Below, one piece after another: positions 43,717-53,358 of a stretch of 64,000 nucleotides of DNA. Both the position numbers and the translations under genes were made by a program. The notes under the pieces are model-generated. The model worked only from the letters and a program-made list of their open reading frames with translations. It did no database searches and was not told the origin of the DNA. Every line of letters starts with the position of its first letter. The stretch's first letter is position 1. The stretch comes from Pseudanabaena biceps (GTDB lineage Bacteria > Cyanobacteriota > Cyanobacteriia > Pseudanabaenales > Pseudanabaenaceae), in assembly GCA_013361095.1 (NCBI GenBank), contig JAATWA010000001.1, positions 1,351,001-1,415,000 of the forward strand, written 5' to 3'.

Positions 43717-46074
43717 ATGAGATTACTTCGTAGATTAACTAAAAAGCTACTATTTCCAAAAACAAATAAAAAATTTTACAGGAATATTACATTTCAAGCA
43801 GCTGTAACATTTTTTATATTGTCAGAAACAACAATAATTTTAATTGTATATTTATCAAATTTAAATTATCTTGATAGTCAAAAAAGTTCTTTTTTTGATA
43901 GGGTTAATAGCGTCAAATTAGAGCAGGAATTGTGGCTAAAAGAATGGATTTCTGATAGCCAAAATAAAGCTTTTATGATCAGTAATGCATCAGATATTAG
44001 AGAGAAAGCTTTGCTTATTTCTAAAAACAGATATAACGAATTAGAATCTCTTAAGATTCGCAAAAATATTAATAAATCATTTGATGACATTACAAAAAGA
44101 TATTCAAATATTGATTCTTTATTGATACTTGATAGTGATGGTAAAATACTAGCCTTTGCAGATAGTCAAGTTAATAAACAAAACAAGACTTATGAAAATT
44201 TTCAAGACAATATTAAATCTAACAACTTAAAAAGTAATGATGTCAGGGATAAAGTAACTAATCCCAACTTTTACTTGTCAATTAAAAATAATAAACCCAT
44301 CATTGTTTTTGTCAACCCAATATTTGATGAGATGGGAAATAGATTTAATATATTAATTAATGTAAGAACTGATCAAGTTGATAATTTTTTTGTTAAAGGA
44401 ATAAGTGGAAATATTGAGACTTATTTAGTCGGAAATCTAAATAACAATATCTTTCTTGTTTTTGGTCAACCACAGGATTTGTCCAGCAAGGAAGGTATTC
44501 CTCTTAGTTATGGCATAGAAAAAGCGTTAGCTAAAGAAAGAGGAACTGGACTGTATAAAAATTATAATAGTGATGAGGTAATTGGTAGTTATGCATGGAT
44601 TAGCAACTTAAATATTGCTATCGTAACTGAGATTAAGCAAGATTTACTATTTTATAAAGTCAATAGTTATTTTCGCAAGATTATATTAATTGCAACAAGT
44701 ATAATTTTATTAGTAACTATCATATTTTATGTATTAGCTAAATATAGGATTCGTACAATTTTAGTAATGACAGACGTAGCATTATCTATTGCTAAAGAAG
44801 GTCTAGATGTGAGATTTCCAACAACTTATAAAGATGAGATTGGCTCATTAGGGATTGTTTTAAATCATGTTTTGTCTAGATTTAAAAATCTGAGTTTACA
44901 GGCAAATCAACTTCCTGATATTACATCCAGCGAGTTTAACGAGTCTAATGAATTACTACATAGCTATCTAGAAACTACAAATGAAGGATTTGCTTTTGTT
45001 GATCATAACGAATTAGTATTAAAAATGAATGCTAATTTTTCAGAAATAATCTCTAATTCTGTTGCAGACTCTATCGGTATATCGTATACAAAAATATTCC
45101 CTATAGAGATAATTAATGTAATTAAGGAAATACCTTTATATAGTCAAGAAATATATCAAACTAGATTCATAGATATTTTTCAAAAAGAATACTTTGCAAA
45201 AATATCTAATGTTTTCCATAAGATTACTATCGATGATGCCCCAACGCGTTATTTGGGTAAAACTATTTTTTTGTATACATCCGACAGCAGTTCTGTGAAT
45301 GTTTTAGAAACATCTAATACTACCGATGATAAGAATATCATTACAAGTAGAGAAGAAATATCTCAAAAGCTGAATAAGCCTATAACTTCCTTGCTCGGTT
45401 TTTTAAAGCTGACTCAAAAGAAATTAGAAGAAAATATTTTCCCAAGGATTTCTTCTTCAGATCCTAGAGCTAAAAGAAATATTCAGCAAATTCATCAGAA
45501 TCTGGAAAGTATGATTGTTGAAGGGACACAAATTGCTAAATCAGTTGCTGAGATTATTCAACACAAAAATCCCCATTCTGAAGTTGAATCTGTACGTTTA
45601 TTATCAAAGATTTCTAAGTCTTCTATAACTAAAATTATTGAGCAAGTAAGATGGGAGTCAGAAAAAGTATTTGTCAGCCAAAACAGCAATTTAATTGTGG
45701 ATAACTCTGTTGCAAATGTGGAGGTAAATGGTGATTATGAAGGAATTAAATATGTAGTCCATAATCTAATTAATCGCATTGCCCATAGCAATCTGAGAAC
45801 TGGTGTTATTCAAGCAAGGATTGTGGACGGGAGAGTGACTATAATCATCGGCAAATTAAGCTCTTTACTTCCTAAATCACAGATATTATCTATACTACAA
45901 AACTTGAATGTTTCACCAGTGGGATCACAAAGCAAATTAATCTCCAGAGGAACAGGGCTGTTAAAAATTCAAAAATTATTGCATGAATATGGAGGCACAA
46001 TTTCTGTTGAGTTGATTGATGCCAGTAGAGAGCGCTATAAATTTTATATTGTGACTTTACTTACAGTTAATTAA
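43717..46074 (+). CDS. degenerate membrane sensor histidine kinase (pseudokinase)
   Basis: A 785-residue membrane sensor. TM1 is near 28-48, an extracytoplasmic CACHE-like domain spans about 50-318, TM2 is about 322-343, then HAMP (about 345-395, ALSIAKEGLDVRFPTTYKDE), a PAS-like domain (about 415-520) and a kinase-like C-terminus. The H-box reads ISQKLNKPITSLLGF, with Q550 where the phospho-accepting His is expected. The N-box Asn position is Arg (VHNLINRIAHS) and no DxGxG G1 box is found, while a G2-like RGTGLLKIQKLLHEYGGTI remains. The gene is AT-rich and I found no HIP1 octamer in it. It may be a signalling scaffold or a decayed kinase. Confidence 0.75.
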   Translation: MRLLRRLTKKLLFPKTNKKFYRNITFQAAVTFFILSETTIILIVYLSNLNYLDSQKSSFFDRVNSVKLEQELWLKEWISDSQNKAFMISNASDIREKALLISKNRYNELESLKIRKNINKSFDDITKRYSNIDSLLILDSDGKILAFADSQVNKQNKTYENFQDNIKSNNLKSNDVRDKVTNPNFYLSIKNNKPIIVFVNPIFDEMGNRFNILINVRTDQVDNFFVKGISGNIETYLVGNLNNNIFLVFGQPQDLSSKEGIPLSYGIEKALAKERGTGLYKNYNSDEVIGSYAWISNLNIAIVTEIKQDLLFYKVNSYFRKIILIATSIILLVTIIFYVLAKYRIRTILVMTDVALSIAKEGLDVRFPTTYKDEIGSLGIVLNHVLSRFKNLSLQANQLPDITSSEFNESNELLHSYLETTNEGFAFVDHNELVLKMNANFSEIISNSVADSIGISYTKIFPIEIINVIKEIPLYSQEIYQTRFIDIFQKEYFAKISNVFHKITIDDAPTRYLGKTIFLYTSDSSSVNVLETSNTTDDKNIITSREEISQKLNKPITSLLGFLKLTQKKLEENIFPRISSSDPRAKRNIQQIHQNLESMIVEGTQIAKSVAEIIQHKNPHSEVESVRLLSKISKSSITKIIEQVRWESEKVFVSQNSNLIVDNSVANVEVNGDYEGIKYVVHNLINRIAHSNLRTGVIQARIVDGRVTIIIGKLSSLLPKSQILSILQNLNVSPVGSQSKLISRGTGLLKIQKLLHEYGGTISVELIDASRERYKFYIVTLLTVN

Positions 46075-46129
46075 ACTCAAAGTCTAAATGCATACAAGCT
46101 TTGAGGATTGTATGATTAGAGTATTTTAT

Positions 46130-47074
46130 CTACAATGTTTGAGATTTTAGCCATGCCCAAGGCAGTGCTAAAATCTTGCTGCGATTTGGCACAAAAGCTC
46201 TTTGAATAAAAACTTCATATTCGTTGCGCTCGATCGCTTTGAGAATATTGCGATACAAAATCAGTGACGACCACACTGGCCATCGGGCATCTTTGCATAA
46301 CGCCGAAATACCATCCTCAGCATATTGATAAAATTGCCGCGCTCTTTGGATCTGAAAACGCATTAACTCCACCCAACGCTCATCGACCACGCCATTCAGT
46401 AAATCCTTTTCGGTGTAGTCAAAATAATGCAAATCCTCAAGGGGCAAATAAATTCTGCCACGTTGAGCGTCTTCACCGATGTCTCTTAAAATATTAGTGA
46501 GCTGCATGGCAATCCCTAGGGCGATCGCCGCCTCAGTCGCTGTGGAAATAATCGAAGGATCTTTAGTTTCAAAGCCCATGATCGCCGCCGACATTAAGCC
46601 GACGGTTCCCGCGACCCGATAGCAATAGAGATGCAAGTCATCAAAGGTCTGGTAGCGATCGTATTTGAGATCCATCCGCATTCCCGAAATCATGTCCTTA
46701 AAGGGTTGAATCGGCATCGGGTAATGTTTGACTGTATCAGCAAGGGCAATATCGGAGGCATGGATCGGGTCGCCCCTAAAGGTTGCTTCTAATTGCTTCT
46801 CCCAGTTGAATAGAGTTTCTGCATCGGTACTATCCGCTTGCATTCCATCAACAAGCTCATCGGTGCGACGACACCAAGCGTAGATAGCCCAAGTCGCTCG
46901 CCTCTTTGCTTCTGACATAAGCATCGTGCCAAGGTAAAAAGTCTTAGCGTACTTAGCAGTAATACAACGGCAGATCTCATAGGCTTCATCCAGATTGACT
47001 GGCTGACGCATTCCCATCGGCTTAGGCACTGACGACAGATGGATTTGACTGGTTTTGGTTAGAGGTTCGACCAA
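46130..47074 (-). CDS. crtB: phytoene synthase
   Basis: A 314-residue enzyme that condenses two geranylgeranyl diphosphates to phytoene. The first Asp-rich motif is [13 protein letters not shown] and the second is [20 protein letters not shown], both metal-diphosphate sites. It overlaps the upstream crtP gene by 53 bp, the usual crtP-crtB arrangement of cyanobacteria. The overlap means the true start may be the methionine at [17 protein letters not shown], further inside. Confidence 0.95.
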   Translation of the reverse strand: MVEPLTKTSQIHLSSVPKPMGMRQPVNLDEAYEICRCITAKYAKTFYLGTMLMSEAKRRATWAIYAWCRRTDELVDGMQADSTDAETLFNWEKQLEATFRGDPIHASDIALADTVKHYPMPIQPFKDMISGMRMDLKYDRYQTFDDLHLYCYRVAGTVGLMSAAIMGFETKDPSIISTATEAAIALGIAMQLTNILRDIGEDAQRGRIYLPLEDLHYFDYTEKDLLNGVVDERWVELMRFQIQRARQFYQYAEDGISALCKDARWPVWSSLILYRNILKAIERNEYEVFIQRAFVPNRSKILALPWAWLKSQTL

Positions 47075-48485
47075 GGACTTTACTTCCAGAAGATTGACTT
47101 GCTTTTTGATTTGCGATTCGACTTGCTTTATGGATTTCCTGTGCTGTTAGCTTACCAGAAAGTACCGCCCCTTCCATACTGCCAAAAAAGGGTTGCGCTG
47201 TATAGCTACCTGACAAAAAGAAATTAGCGATCGGTGTGGCTTGTTGGGGACGGAATTGCTCACGGTTAGGAGTAGCGGTATAAATTGAGTGTCGAGTCTT
47301 GACGACATGGGATTTGAGTACCTTAGCAGGGCTAGGGAGATGCTGGGGAAATAGTTTGGCAAGTTCGTTGAGAGTGGCTTCGATAATGTCGCTATTGGGG
47401 CGATCAATCCAATCGGCAGCAGGAGCAAAGACTAGCTCTAGCATCGATTTATCGGGATCAGCATATTCCTTGCAGGAGTTGCTCATGTCAGAGTAAACGC
47501 TGAGCAGTGGCGATCGCGAAAAGAGGGTGTGGTCAATATCAGTGAGCTTGCGATCGAACCAAAGCTGCACACTGATTACGGGTACGCCTTCAAGGTTGTC
47601 GAGCTGTTGGAAATAGGGTTGGGCTTGCCAATTGGTAGGGATGTAATTTTTAAAAGCATCCACGGACATTGCGGACACATAGGCATCGGCGAAAATCTCG
47701 CGGCTAGGTGAACCGTCCGTACCTTGAATAATTAACTTCTCGACATTGCCATCTGGATTGGTGACGATTTCCTTGAGAGCTATGCCTGTATGCACTTCGC
47801 CACCACGAGCCACCACATAATCGACGATGGGCTGACAAAGGCGTTCAGGGGGTGCGCCATCAAGGTAGGCGATTTTGGAGCCGTCTTTTTGTTGGAGAAA
47901 CTTGTTAAGGGCGCGGAGGGGGATGGTTGCGGAGATCACATCGGGATCGATGAATTTGAGAGATTTACAAACGGCAATAAAAATATCGGTGGTGATGTCT
48001 TTGCCGATGCCATGCAGTTGCAGCCATTCCTCAAAGGTGTATTTGTCCATGGAGGCAACGTATTTGTCACCACGCACGATCGCAGGAATCAGCCCGATCG
48101 CAAAGCGGATCTTTTGATTCCAAGTCAGCATATCGTTGTTACGCAGAATCGAGGTAATGATATTAAAGGGGGCAGGAAGATCGGGGACATCAAACCATGA
48201 CAATACCCCCGGTTTTTCGGGTTGATTAAAAATCAAAGCATGGCGCTTCCATTGCAGGCGATCAAGAATATTTAACTCACCCATGAGTTGCAACATGTTT
48301 GGATAAGCGCCAAAAAAATTATGTAGCCCCGTTTCGATCCAGTCCCCATCGGCATCTTTCCATGCCGCCACTAGCCCACCGAGAACGTTACTACGCTCTA
48401 ACAAGATTGGCTGATGTCCCATGTCTACTAAATACTTGGCACAGGCTAATCCTGCCAACCCTCCTCCAGCGATCGCAACCCGCAT
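47022..48485 (-). CDS. crtP: 15-cis-phytoene desaturase (plant type)
   Basis: A 487-residue FAD enzyme of carotenoid synthesis (phytoene to zeta-carotene). The dinucleotide motif is [20 protein letters not shown], followed by [20 protein letters not shown]. The C-terminal [20 protein letters not shown] is the conserved flavin region. The tail after [10 protein letters not shown] is poorly conserved and extends over the start of crtB. It is the first gene of a two-gene operon with crtB. Confidence 0.95.
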   Translation of the reverse strand: MRVAIAGGGLAGLACAKYLVDMGHQPILLERSNVLGGLVAAWKDADGDWIETGLHNFFGAYPNMLQLMGELNILDRLQWKRHALIFNQPEKPGVLSWFDVPDLPAPFNIITSILRNNDMLTWNQKIRFAIGLIPAIVRGDKYVASMDKYTFEEWLQLHGIGKDITTDIFIAVCKSLKFIDPDVISATIPLRALNKFLQQKDGSKIAYLDGAPPERLCQPIVDYVVARGGEVHTGIALKEIVTNPDGNVEKLIIQGTDGSPSREIFADAYVSAMSVDAFKNYIPTNWQAQPYFQQLDNLEGVPVISVQLWFDRKLTDIDHTLFSRSPLLSVYSDMSNSCKEYADPDKSMLELVFAPAADWIDRPNSDIIEATLNELAKLFPQHLPSPAKVLKSHVVKTRHSIYTATPNREQFRPQQATPIANFFLSGSYTAQPFFGSMEGAVLSGKLTAQEIHKASRIANQKASQSSGSKVLGRTSNQNQSNPSVVSA

Positions 48486-48667
48486 ATTTCACCAATATTT
48501 AAGATATTTAATGTTTATGATTACTAAGTTATTTGCTTACTTATCTCCATCTTACTTTGCAAAGCTTAATAATTCACTAAATTTAGTTGTCAAAATCCCT
48601 GACATTTCCTACTTTGTTCTAAGTTAGGATCACGTTCTCAAATTTCTCTAATCCTTTCATCGCCAGT

Positions 48668-49579
48668 ATGGTCAAAAGTCTCATCGATTCTGAGCTATCT
48701 CATCAGACATCGCGTAAATTATGGATGGCGGCAATCAAGTTGCCCATGTATAGCGTTTCCATTGTACCGATCGCGACGGGTACAGCGATCGCCTATCGTC
48801 AGAATGGTGAGATCAGTTGGGGGATATTTCTCACATTTCTGGTCTCGGCAGTCTTGGTATTAGTGTGGGAAAACCTCTGCAACGATGTTTTTGATGCAGA
48901 CACAGGCATTGATGTGAATAAGGCGCATTCGGTGGTGAATCTCACAGGTAAAAAGAATTTAATATTGGCGATCGCTAATGCTTGTTTAATTCTTGGGATT
49001 AGCGGCGTGTTGGCGATTTCATGGATTCAAAAAGACGCGCTCGTTGTGAGCTTAGTGGCGATCGCTTGCTTTTTGGGTTACATCTATCAAGCGCCGCCCT
49101 TTCGCTTGGGATATCATGGCTGGGGTGAAGTTCTATGCTTTTTTGCCTTTGGTCCAATTGGTGTATCAGCTGCCTACTACAGTCAAACCAAGACCTTTGA
49201 CTATGCCTGTGTTGCGGCCTCGGTGATCGTGGGCATTATTACCAGCTTAATTTTATTTTGTTCGCACTTTAACCAAGTTGCCGATGACCTTGCCGCTGGC
49301 AAGCGATCACCTGTGGTGAAATTAGGGACAAAGCGATCGGCACAGCTCTTGCCTTGGCTCTGTGGGTTGATCTATGCGATCACAGTCTTAGCGATCGTGA
49401 CACAGCTTTTTCCGATCTGGACAGCCAGTATTTTTGTGAGTTTACCGATCACTTGGAAGCTTTGCACTTTTATCGGTCAAAATCATGATCGAGCAGATTT
49501 ACTATTAAATTGTCGATTTATTGCCGTTGCCCTTCATTTTGTAGTGGGTTCTTTCTTGAGTATAAGCCTAACTTTTTGA
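48668..49579 (+). CDS. menA: 2-carboxy-1,4-naphthoquinone phytyltransferase
   Basis: A 303-residue UbiA-family prenyltransferase in phylloquinone synthesis for photosystem I. The first Asp-rich motif is NLCNDVFDADTGIDVNKAHS. The second is in the loop with FNQVADDLAAGKRSPVVKLG. About eight membrane helices. The NDVFDADTGIDVNKAHSVVN block is specific to the cyanobacterial MenA branch. Start ATG at 48668. It is divergent from crtP. Confidence 0.92.
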   Translation: MVKSLIDSELSHQTSRKLWMAAIKLPMYSVSIVPIATGTAIAYRQNGEISWGIFLTFLVSAVLVLVWENLCNDVFDADTGIDVNKAHSVVNLTGKKNLILAIANACLILGISGVLAISWIQKDALVVSLVAIACFLGYIYQAPPFRLGYHGWGEVLCFFAFGPIGVSAAYYSQTKTFDYACVAASVIVGIITSLILFCSHFNQVADDLAAGKRSPVVKLGTKRSAQLLPWLCGLIYAITVLAIVTQLFPIWTASIFVSLPITWKLCTFIGQNHDRADLLLNCRFIAVALHFVVGSFLSISLTF

Positions 49580-49786
49580 TGAGAATATCGGTAGTTTGCC
49601 GCACCGTCTAATCTCTAACTGGGAAGTTTTTTAACAGATTGGTTAAGAAATCCGTGCGGTTGCCCTTGGCTGGAACTTCTGCTATAGTGCGTCGTTGTGG
49701 TAGCTAATTCAAACATTTACTCATCCTTAGAGCGTGTTGCTAACTACAGACTCAAGGCTAAGTTCAAGGTATAAAATATATACAAA

Positions 49787-49845
49787 TACAGCGCTTTGCG
49801 CCACTTTCAAAAATTTCTCTGTACTACTTAAAGCTTCAATGGGCT
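49787..49845. repeat. degenerate repeat: short motif plus tail
   Basis: TACAGCGCTTTGCGC (49787-49801) is joined directly to CACTTTCAAAAATTTCTCTG and TACTACTTAAAGCTTCAA. The same tail follows the palindrome at 18501. Here the left arm and loop of the palindrome seem to be missing. Confidence 0.65.
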
Positions 49846-49865
49846 GTAGCAATTCAATCTACTTA

Positions 49866-50073
49866 GGGCTTCCTGAAAAAGTATAAAAGCTTGCTAAATA
49901 AAGATTTTAAGCTTTTTGTGCCATAACAAGTGCAAGGTTATAGCGTCTAGAGGCTCAAAACCCTTGCACTTCCGTGGAAAATCGCTGGGTAAATTTGGGA
50001 AATATGCGACAAAATACTATTTGTAAAGCTGTATTGCCTTTAAATTCGCTCTGTAGACTTTTTCAGGAAACCC
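49866..50073. mobile_element. 208-bp MITE-like element with TSD
   Basis: Ends GGGCTTCCTGAAAAAGT and ACTTTTTCAGGAAACCC, 17-bp terminal inverted repeats with one mismatch. It is flanked on both sides by TACTTA (49860-49865 and 50074-50079), a 6-bp target-site duplication. There is no transposase inside; it would need one supplied by a full insertion sequence elsewhere. It lies immediately upstream of the GT8 gene and supplies part of its 5' region. Confidence 0.82.
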
Positions 50074-50093
50074 TACTTAAAGTACTTAAAGTA

Positions 50094-51038
50094 ATGATAC
50101 ACAATCATGACAACGAAAATATAATTACTGTGGTTTTTGTTGCTGACAACAACTATGCAATGCCAGTCGCAGTAACTGCATGTTCAATCCTAAAACATCT
50201 ACCCCCTGACCAAAAGCTAAATCTATATATTCTTGATGCTGGAATTACAAGTAAGAATATCGAAAAGATAATTAAATCTATTGATTTGTCTAGATGTGAA
50301 GTCAATTTTATTAGTACGAAAGCCCAACTTACCGAGATTCCTCTCTCAGACCATTTTACTGAGGCAATATTTCATCGACTTCTGATCCCTCAGCTTCTCC
50401 CTCAGGATTTGCACAAAGCTATTTATTTAGACTGTGACTTGCTAGTGTTGAAGGATCTCAGTATGTTATGGAACATCGATATGGGAGATAATTATTTTCT
50501 AGCTGTCCAAGATTTTACTATTAGAACTATCTCTAAAGGGGTCAAAGATTATCAACTATTTGAAATACCTCCAGATCATAGTTATTTTAATTCTGGTGTT
50601 TTAGTATTTAATCTAGACAAGTGGAGAGAGTCTGATATAGCAACATCAGTCATAGATTATCTTCGCAAACCTCGCGAAGTGCAGCTATTTGGCAACCAAG
50701 AAGCCATGAACACTCTGTTATGGAATAAATGGCAAGAGCTTGATCCTAAGTGGAATCGGCAATTTAAAACTGGTCTAGAAGAAGAGCAGGAAAATATTGA
50801 TGCTCTCACTGAAAGGTATGGAGATTATTCTGAAGATATAGCCAAGAATCCATATATAATTCATTTCATACAGGATACAAAACCTTGGCAATACTATCGC
50901 CATCCGATGAAAAAGCTTTTTTATGAATATCTTGATATGACTGCTTGGTCTGGATGGAGATACGATGTATGGAAGGTTCTTTTACGCAAATTGCCTAGAA
51001 TATTTGCCAAAAATCCACAATCCAAGAAAAATATTTAG
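50094..51038 (+). CDS. glycosyltransferase family 8
   Basis: A 314-residue GT-A retaining glycosyltransferase. ITVVFVADNNYAMPVAVTAC is the nucleotide-sugar-binding start, the DxD metal motif is KAIYLDCDLLVLKDL, and the C-terminal IHFIQDTKPWQYYRHP carries the conserved H/KPW. I chose ATG 50094 because the longer frame from 49974 begins inside the inserted 208-bp element. Such enzymes add galactose or glucose to lipopolysaccharide cores. Transcription may now depend on sequence within the element. Confidence 0.85.
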   Translation: MIHNHDNENIITVVFVADNNYAMPVAVTACSILKHLPPDQKLNLYILDAGITSKNIEKIIKSIDLSRCEVNFISTKAQLTEIPLSDHFTEAIFHRLLIPQLLPQDLHKAIYLDCDLLVLKDLSMLWNIDMGDNYFLAVQDFTIRTISKGVKDYQLFEIPPDHSYFNSGVLVFNLDKWRESDIATSVIDYLRKPREVQLFGNQEAMNTLLWNKWQELDPKWNRQFKTGLEEEQENIDALTERYGDYSEDIAKNPYIIHFIQDTKPWQYYRHPMKKLFYEYLDMTAWSGWRYDVWKVLLRKLPRIFAKNPQSKKNI

Positions 51039-51061
51039 CTCTATAGCCGTAATTGCTCAAC

Positions 51062-51174
51062 CTAGTAGACCGTCAAGTGTAAATCAACTGGTGCTGTTTA
51101 TGAGTTTAACGCGAGTATATTTGGCTGACAAACCTTTTATCTTGCCTGTTAAATGACGGTTGACACTCTACTAG
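51062..51174. mobile_element. possible 113-bp MITE-like element
   Basis: Bounded by CTAGTAGA and TCTACTAG; the bases just inside (CCGTCAAGTGTAAA and TTAAATGACGGTTGACAC) are related by shuffled complementarity. No target-site duplication was identified. It lies directly after the GT8 gene. This is a tentative call. Confidence 0.45.
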
Positions 51175-51195
51175 TAAGGTCAACAAGAAATGACT

Positions 51196-51253
51196 ACTTG
51201 CTTTGCACTTAAGGATTGGCAGTGCAGCGCCAATCCTTAAGTGCAAAGCAAGT
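51196..51253. repeat. perfect 25-bp palindrome
   Basis: Perfect 25-bp arms starting ACTTGCTTTGCACTTAAGGA around an 8-nt loop AGTGCAGC, at the end of the convergent glycosyltransferase gene. Confidence 0.9.
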
Positions 51254-51262
51254 CCGCAGATT

Positions 51263-52387
51263 TTAATTATTTTTATGATTAAATTTGGCGATCGCCTGAT
51301 CATATATTTCACGGAGCTTTGAAGCGTGAGTGGAAAGAGTAAATTCTTGCAGGAATAATTTATTTCCTGCGATTCCCATTTCTCTGGCTTTATCAACATC
51401 CTTAGCAAGTAAATTAATGGCAGTAGATAATTCCTTAACATCGTTTGGCTTAACTAATATGCCGGTTTGTCGATCGCGCACATGCTCGGGAATGCCTCCA
51501 ACTTTACTAGTTATGATCGGACGAAATCTGGCGTAGGCTTCTAATGTGATTAGTCCAGCGGGTTCTGGCCAGAGGCTTGGAAAAACTACAGCGAGACTTT
51601 GGCGATATAAATCTTCTAATTTTTCACCATTGCACCAACCATGCCAAGTTACTCGTTCTGTCAATTTCAGAGTTTTAGCTAGGATTTTCATTTTTTCTAA
51701 ATCCCAGCCTTCTCCAGCAATATCTAGATGGATATGCGGCGAAATATTTACCATACTCCGTAGCAACCAATCCAAACCCTTATCTGGCACAACACGCCCC
51801 ACAAACAAAATACGTTGTTGAGCATGTATCTCTGGTGTAAGCGGTTCATGAGATGATTTTGGAGATATAATGCCGCATCGTAAGGTCACAACTTGGTCGG
51901 GATCAATTCCATTGAATATTAGTTGCGATCGCACATAGTCACTATTAGCAATGACTGTAATCCCTAATTTTTGAATAGATTGAAAGGCTCTGTAAGCTCG
52001 ATTGAGGTTATCGCCAATTTTGTTAGGGCGGCGACTGCCACAACCATCGACTAAATGTCCCCAAGTGCAGGCTATAGTTGACATTTTGCGATCGCAGGCT
52101 ACATGCCTTGTGGGAAAATATTTTGAGCCACTAGGACAGTAGGGATGATGATTATGTAATGTGTAGACGGCGGGGCAAAGGTTGGTAAGACTACTTAACA
52201 TTTCACCTTCATGTATATGCAGTAGCTGATATTTACTTTGATCTAGGTTATTCAAGGATGTTATTAGATCAGGATCATACATTTCAGGTAAAGCATCTAA
52301 AAGTCCATCAATATAGGACTTAACTCCCCCACCAGACAAAGCTAAAAAAGCAGCACAGTTATAAACTTTGTACATAAGTTTTCCCAC
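51263..52387 (-). CDS. glycosyltransferase family 4
   Basis: A 374-residue GT-B enzyme. The N-terminus includes YNCAAFLALSGGGVKSYIDG. A Cys-rich acceptor-domain segment follows (YTLHNHHPYCPSGSKYFPTR, then CDRKMSTIACTWGHLVDGCG). The donor half has RILFVGRVVPDKGLDWLLRS and the EX7E motif in PEPAGLITLEAYARFRPII. It is likely in surface glycan synthesis with the GT8 gene, although that is convergent. The alternative start MYKVYNCAAF (5 residues later) is equally possible. Confidence 0.85.
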   Translation of the reverse strand: MGKLMYKVYNCAAFLALSGGGVKSYIDGLLDALPEMYDPDLITSLNNLDQSKYQLLHIHEGEMLSSLTNLCPAVYTLHNHHPYCPSGSKYFPTRHVACDRKMSTIACTWGHLVDGCGSRRPNKIGDNLNRAYRAFQSIQKLGITVIANSDYVRSQLIFNGIDPDQVVTLRCGIISPKSSHEPLTPEIHAQQRILFVGRVVPDKGLDWLLRSMVNISPHIHLDIAGEGWDLEKMKILAKTLKLTERVTWHGWCNGEKLEDLYRQSLAVVFPSLWPEPAGLITLEAYARFRPIITSKVGGIPEHVRDRQTGILVKPNDVKELSTAINLLAKDVDKAREMGIAGNKLFLQEFTLSTHASKLREIYDQAIAKFNHKNN

Positions 52388-52443
52388 CCTATATCGGTTT
52401 CTTTAGTCTATAACATTTCTTCTTTGAAGGATCTGGGTATACT

Positions 52444-52540
52444 TACTCCTTTCTCACTAAAAGAATATGGGTTATAAAGTGAATGATTAGGTTTGCGCGG
52501 CTCCGCCGCGCAAACCTAATCATTCACTGGGAAGGGAGTA
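52444..52540 (+). mobile_element. 97-bp MITE-like element, copy B
   Basis: Bounded by TACTCCTTTC and GAAGGGAGTA. The same length as copy A (29661-29757), in inverse orientation. Hairpin arms GTGAATGATTAGGTTTGCGC differ from copy A by G-to-T, with the partner base changed accordingly on the other arm. Confidence 0.8.
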
Positions 52541-52661
52541 TTAAACCAAAAACAAATTCTTAGATTCACATTCAGATTACACGAAATATTTTTTGATTTT
52601 ATATTTGATTCCCTTCATAAAGCTAGAACAATAATCTTTTAAAGTCTTAATTTTTTAAAGA

Positions 52662-53087
52662 CTATTTCATAAATTGGATTATTTTATCTTTTATAGCAAT
52701 GACTGCTTGATCGTACTCACTAGAAACTAAACTTAAATATTCTTTAGAGACAGAAATTGAACCAGATTTGCTTATTTCTTCTAAATACTTACAGATACAG
52801 GCTAACTTTCTTGCACCAATACTTGCACTAGTTGATTTTAAAGAGTGGCATGAAATACTGAATTTAGCAGCATCATAGTTAACAAAAGAGATTTGAATGG
52901 TGTCAAGCAATGTTTCCGCAGAATTTAGATAAATTGTTACTAGATCTGAAAATAATAAATCATCATCAATTGATATTCTTAAGTCTTGAAACACATTAAT
53001 ATCTAAAGTTGGTAAATCGCTAAATTCTGGATAGCTATTATAGAAAATAAGCATCTCAGAATTAATATATTCTTTATTAATAGACAT
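52662..53087 (-). CDS. Hpt (histidine phosphotransfer) domain protein
   Basis: A 141-residue helical protein. The site is H81 in KFSISCHSLKSTSASIGARK, the pattern HxLKxxxxxxGA of Hpt domains. It is a stand-alone phosphotransfer protein that would relay phosphate between a hybrid kinase and a response regulator. No kinase or regulator with receiver domain is adjacent; the nearest sensor (43.7 kb) lacks the phospho-accepting His. AT-rich, without HIP1 sites. Start MSINKEYINSE. Confidence 0.85.
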   Translation of the reverse strand: MSINKEYINSEMLIFYNSYPEFSDLPTLDINVFQDLRISIDDDLLFSDLVTIYLNSAETLLDTIQISFVNYDAAKFSISCHSLKSTSASIGARKLACICKYLEEISKSGSISVSKEYLSLVSSEYDQAVIAIKDKIIQFMK

Positions 53088-53188
53088 AGTTTTATTTTGT
53101 AAGCATATAAATCAATAAAAACATTTTGTAAAACTTTTAAAAGGGCAAAATACACAATAATTTTCTCAAAAATTAAACTTAACAAAGG

Positions 53189-53229
53189 TATCAACATAAG
53201 AAATAACAAAGTTATTTCTTGTGTTGATA
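53189..53229. repeat. imperfect inverted repeat
   Basis: TATCAACATAAGAAATAAC and nearly its complement around AAA, upstream of the Hpt gene. The tail TTTCTTGTGTTGATATAA resembles that at 24846-24863. Confidence 0.7.
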
Positions 53230-53358
53230 TAAGTAATTATGCCCAGCCTCTTAACTTTTTTGATAAAGATTGTAAAACTCAACCTTTGTTAACAAAGTTA
53301 TGCCTTATGCATTTTCACTCTGATTTTAAAATTTAGAATTTACCAGTCTTAAATCTAA

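Noticed and set aside
43717..46074. Active histidine kinase annotation
   Set aside because: The H-box His, N-box Asn and G1 motif are not present in the translated sequence, so an active-kinase label is not supported.
49974..50093. Upstream extension of the GT8 gene
   Set aside because: The extension lies mostly inside the 208-bp element and shows no family similarity.
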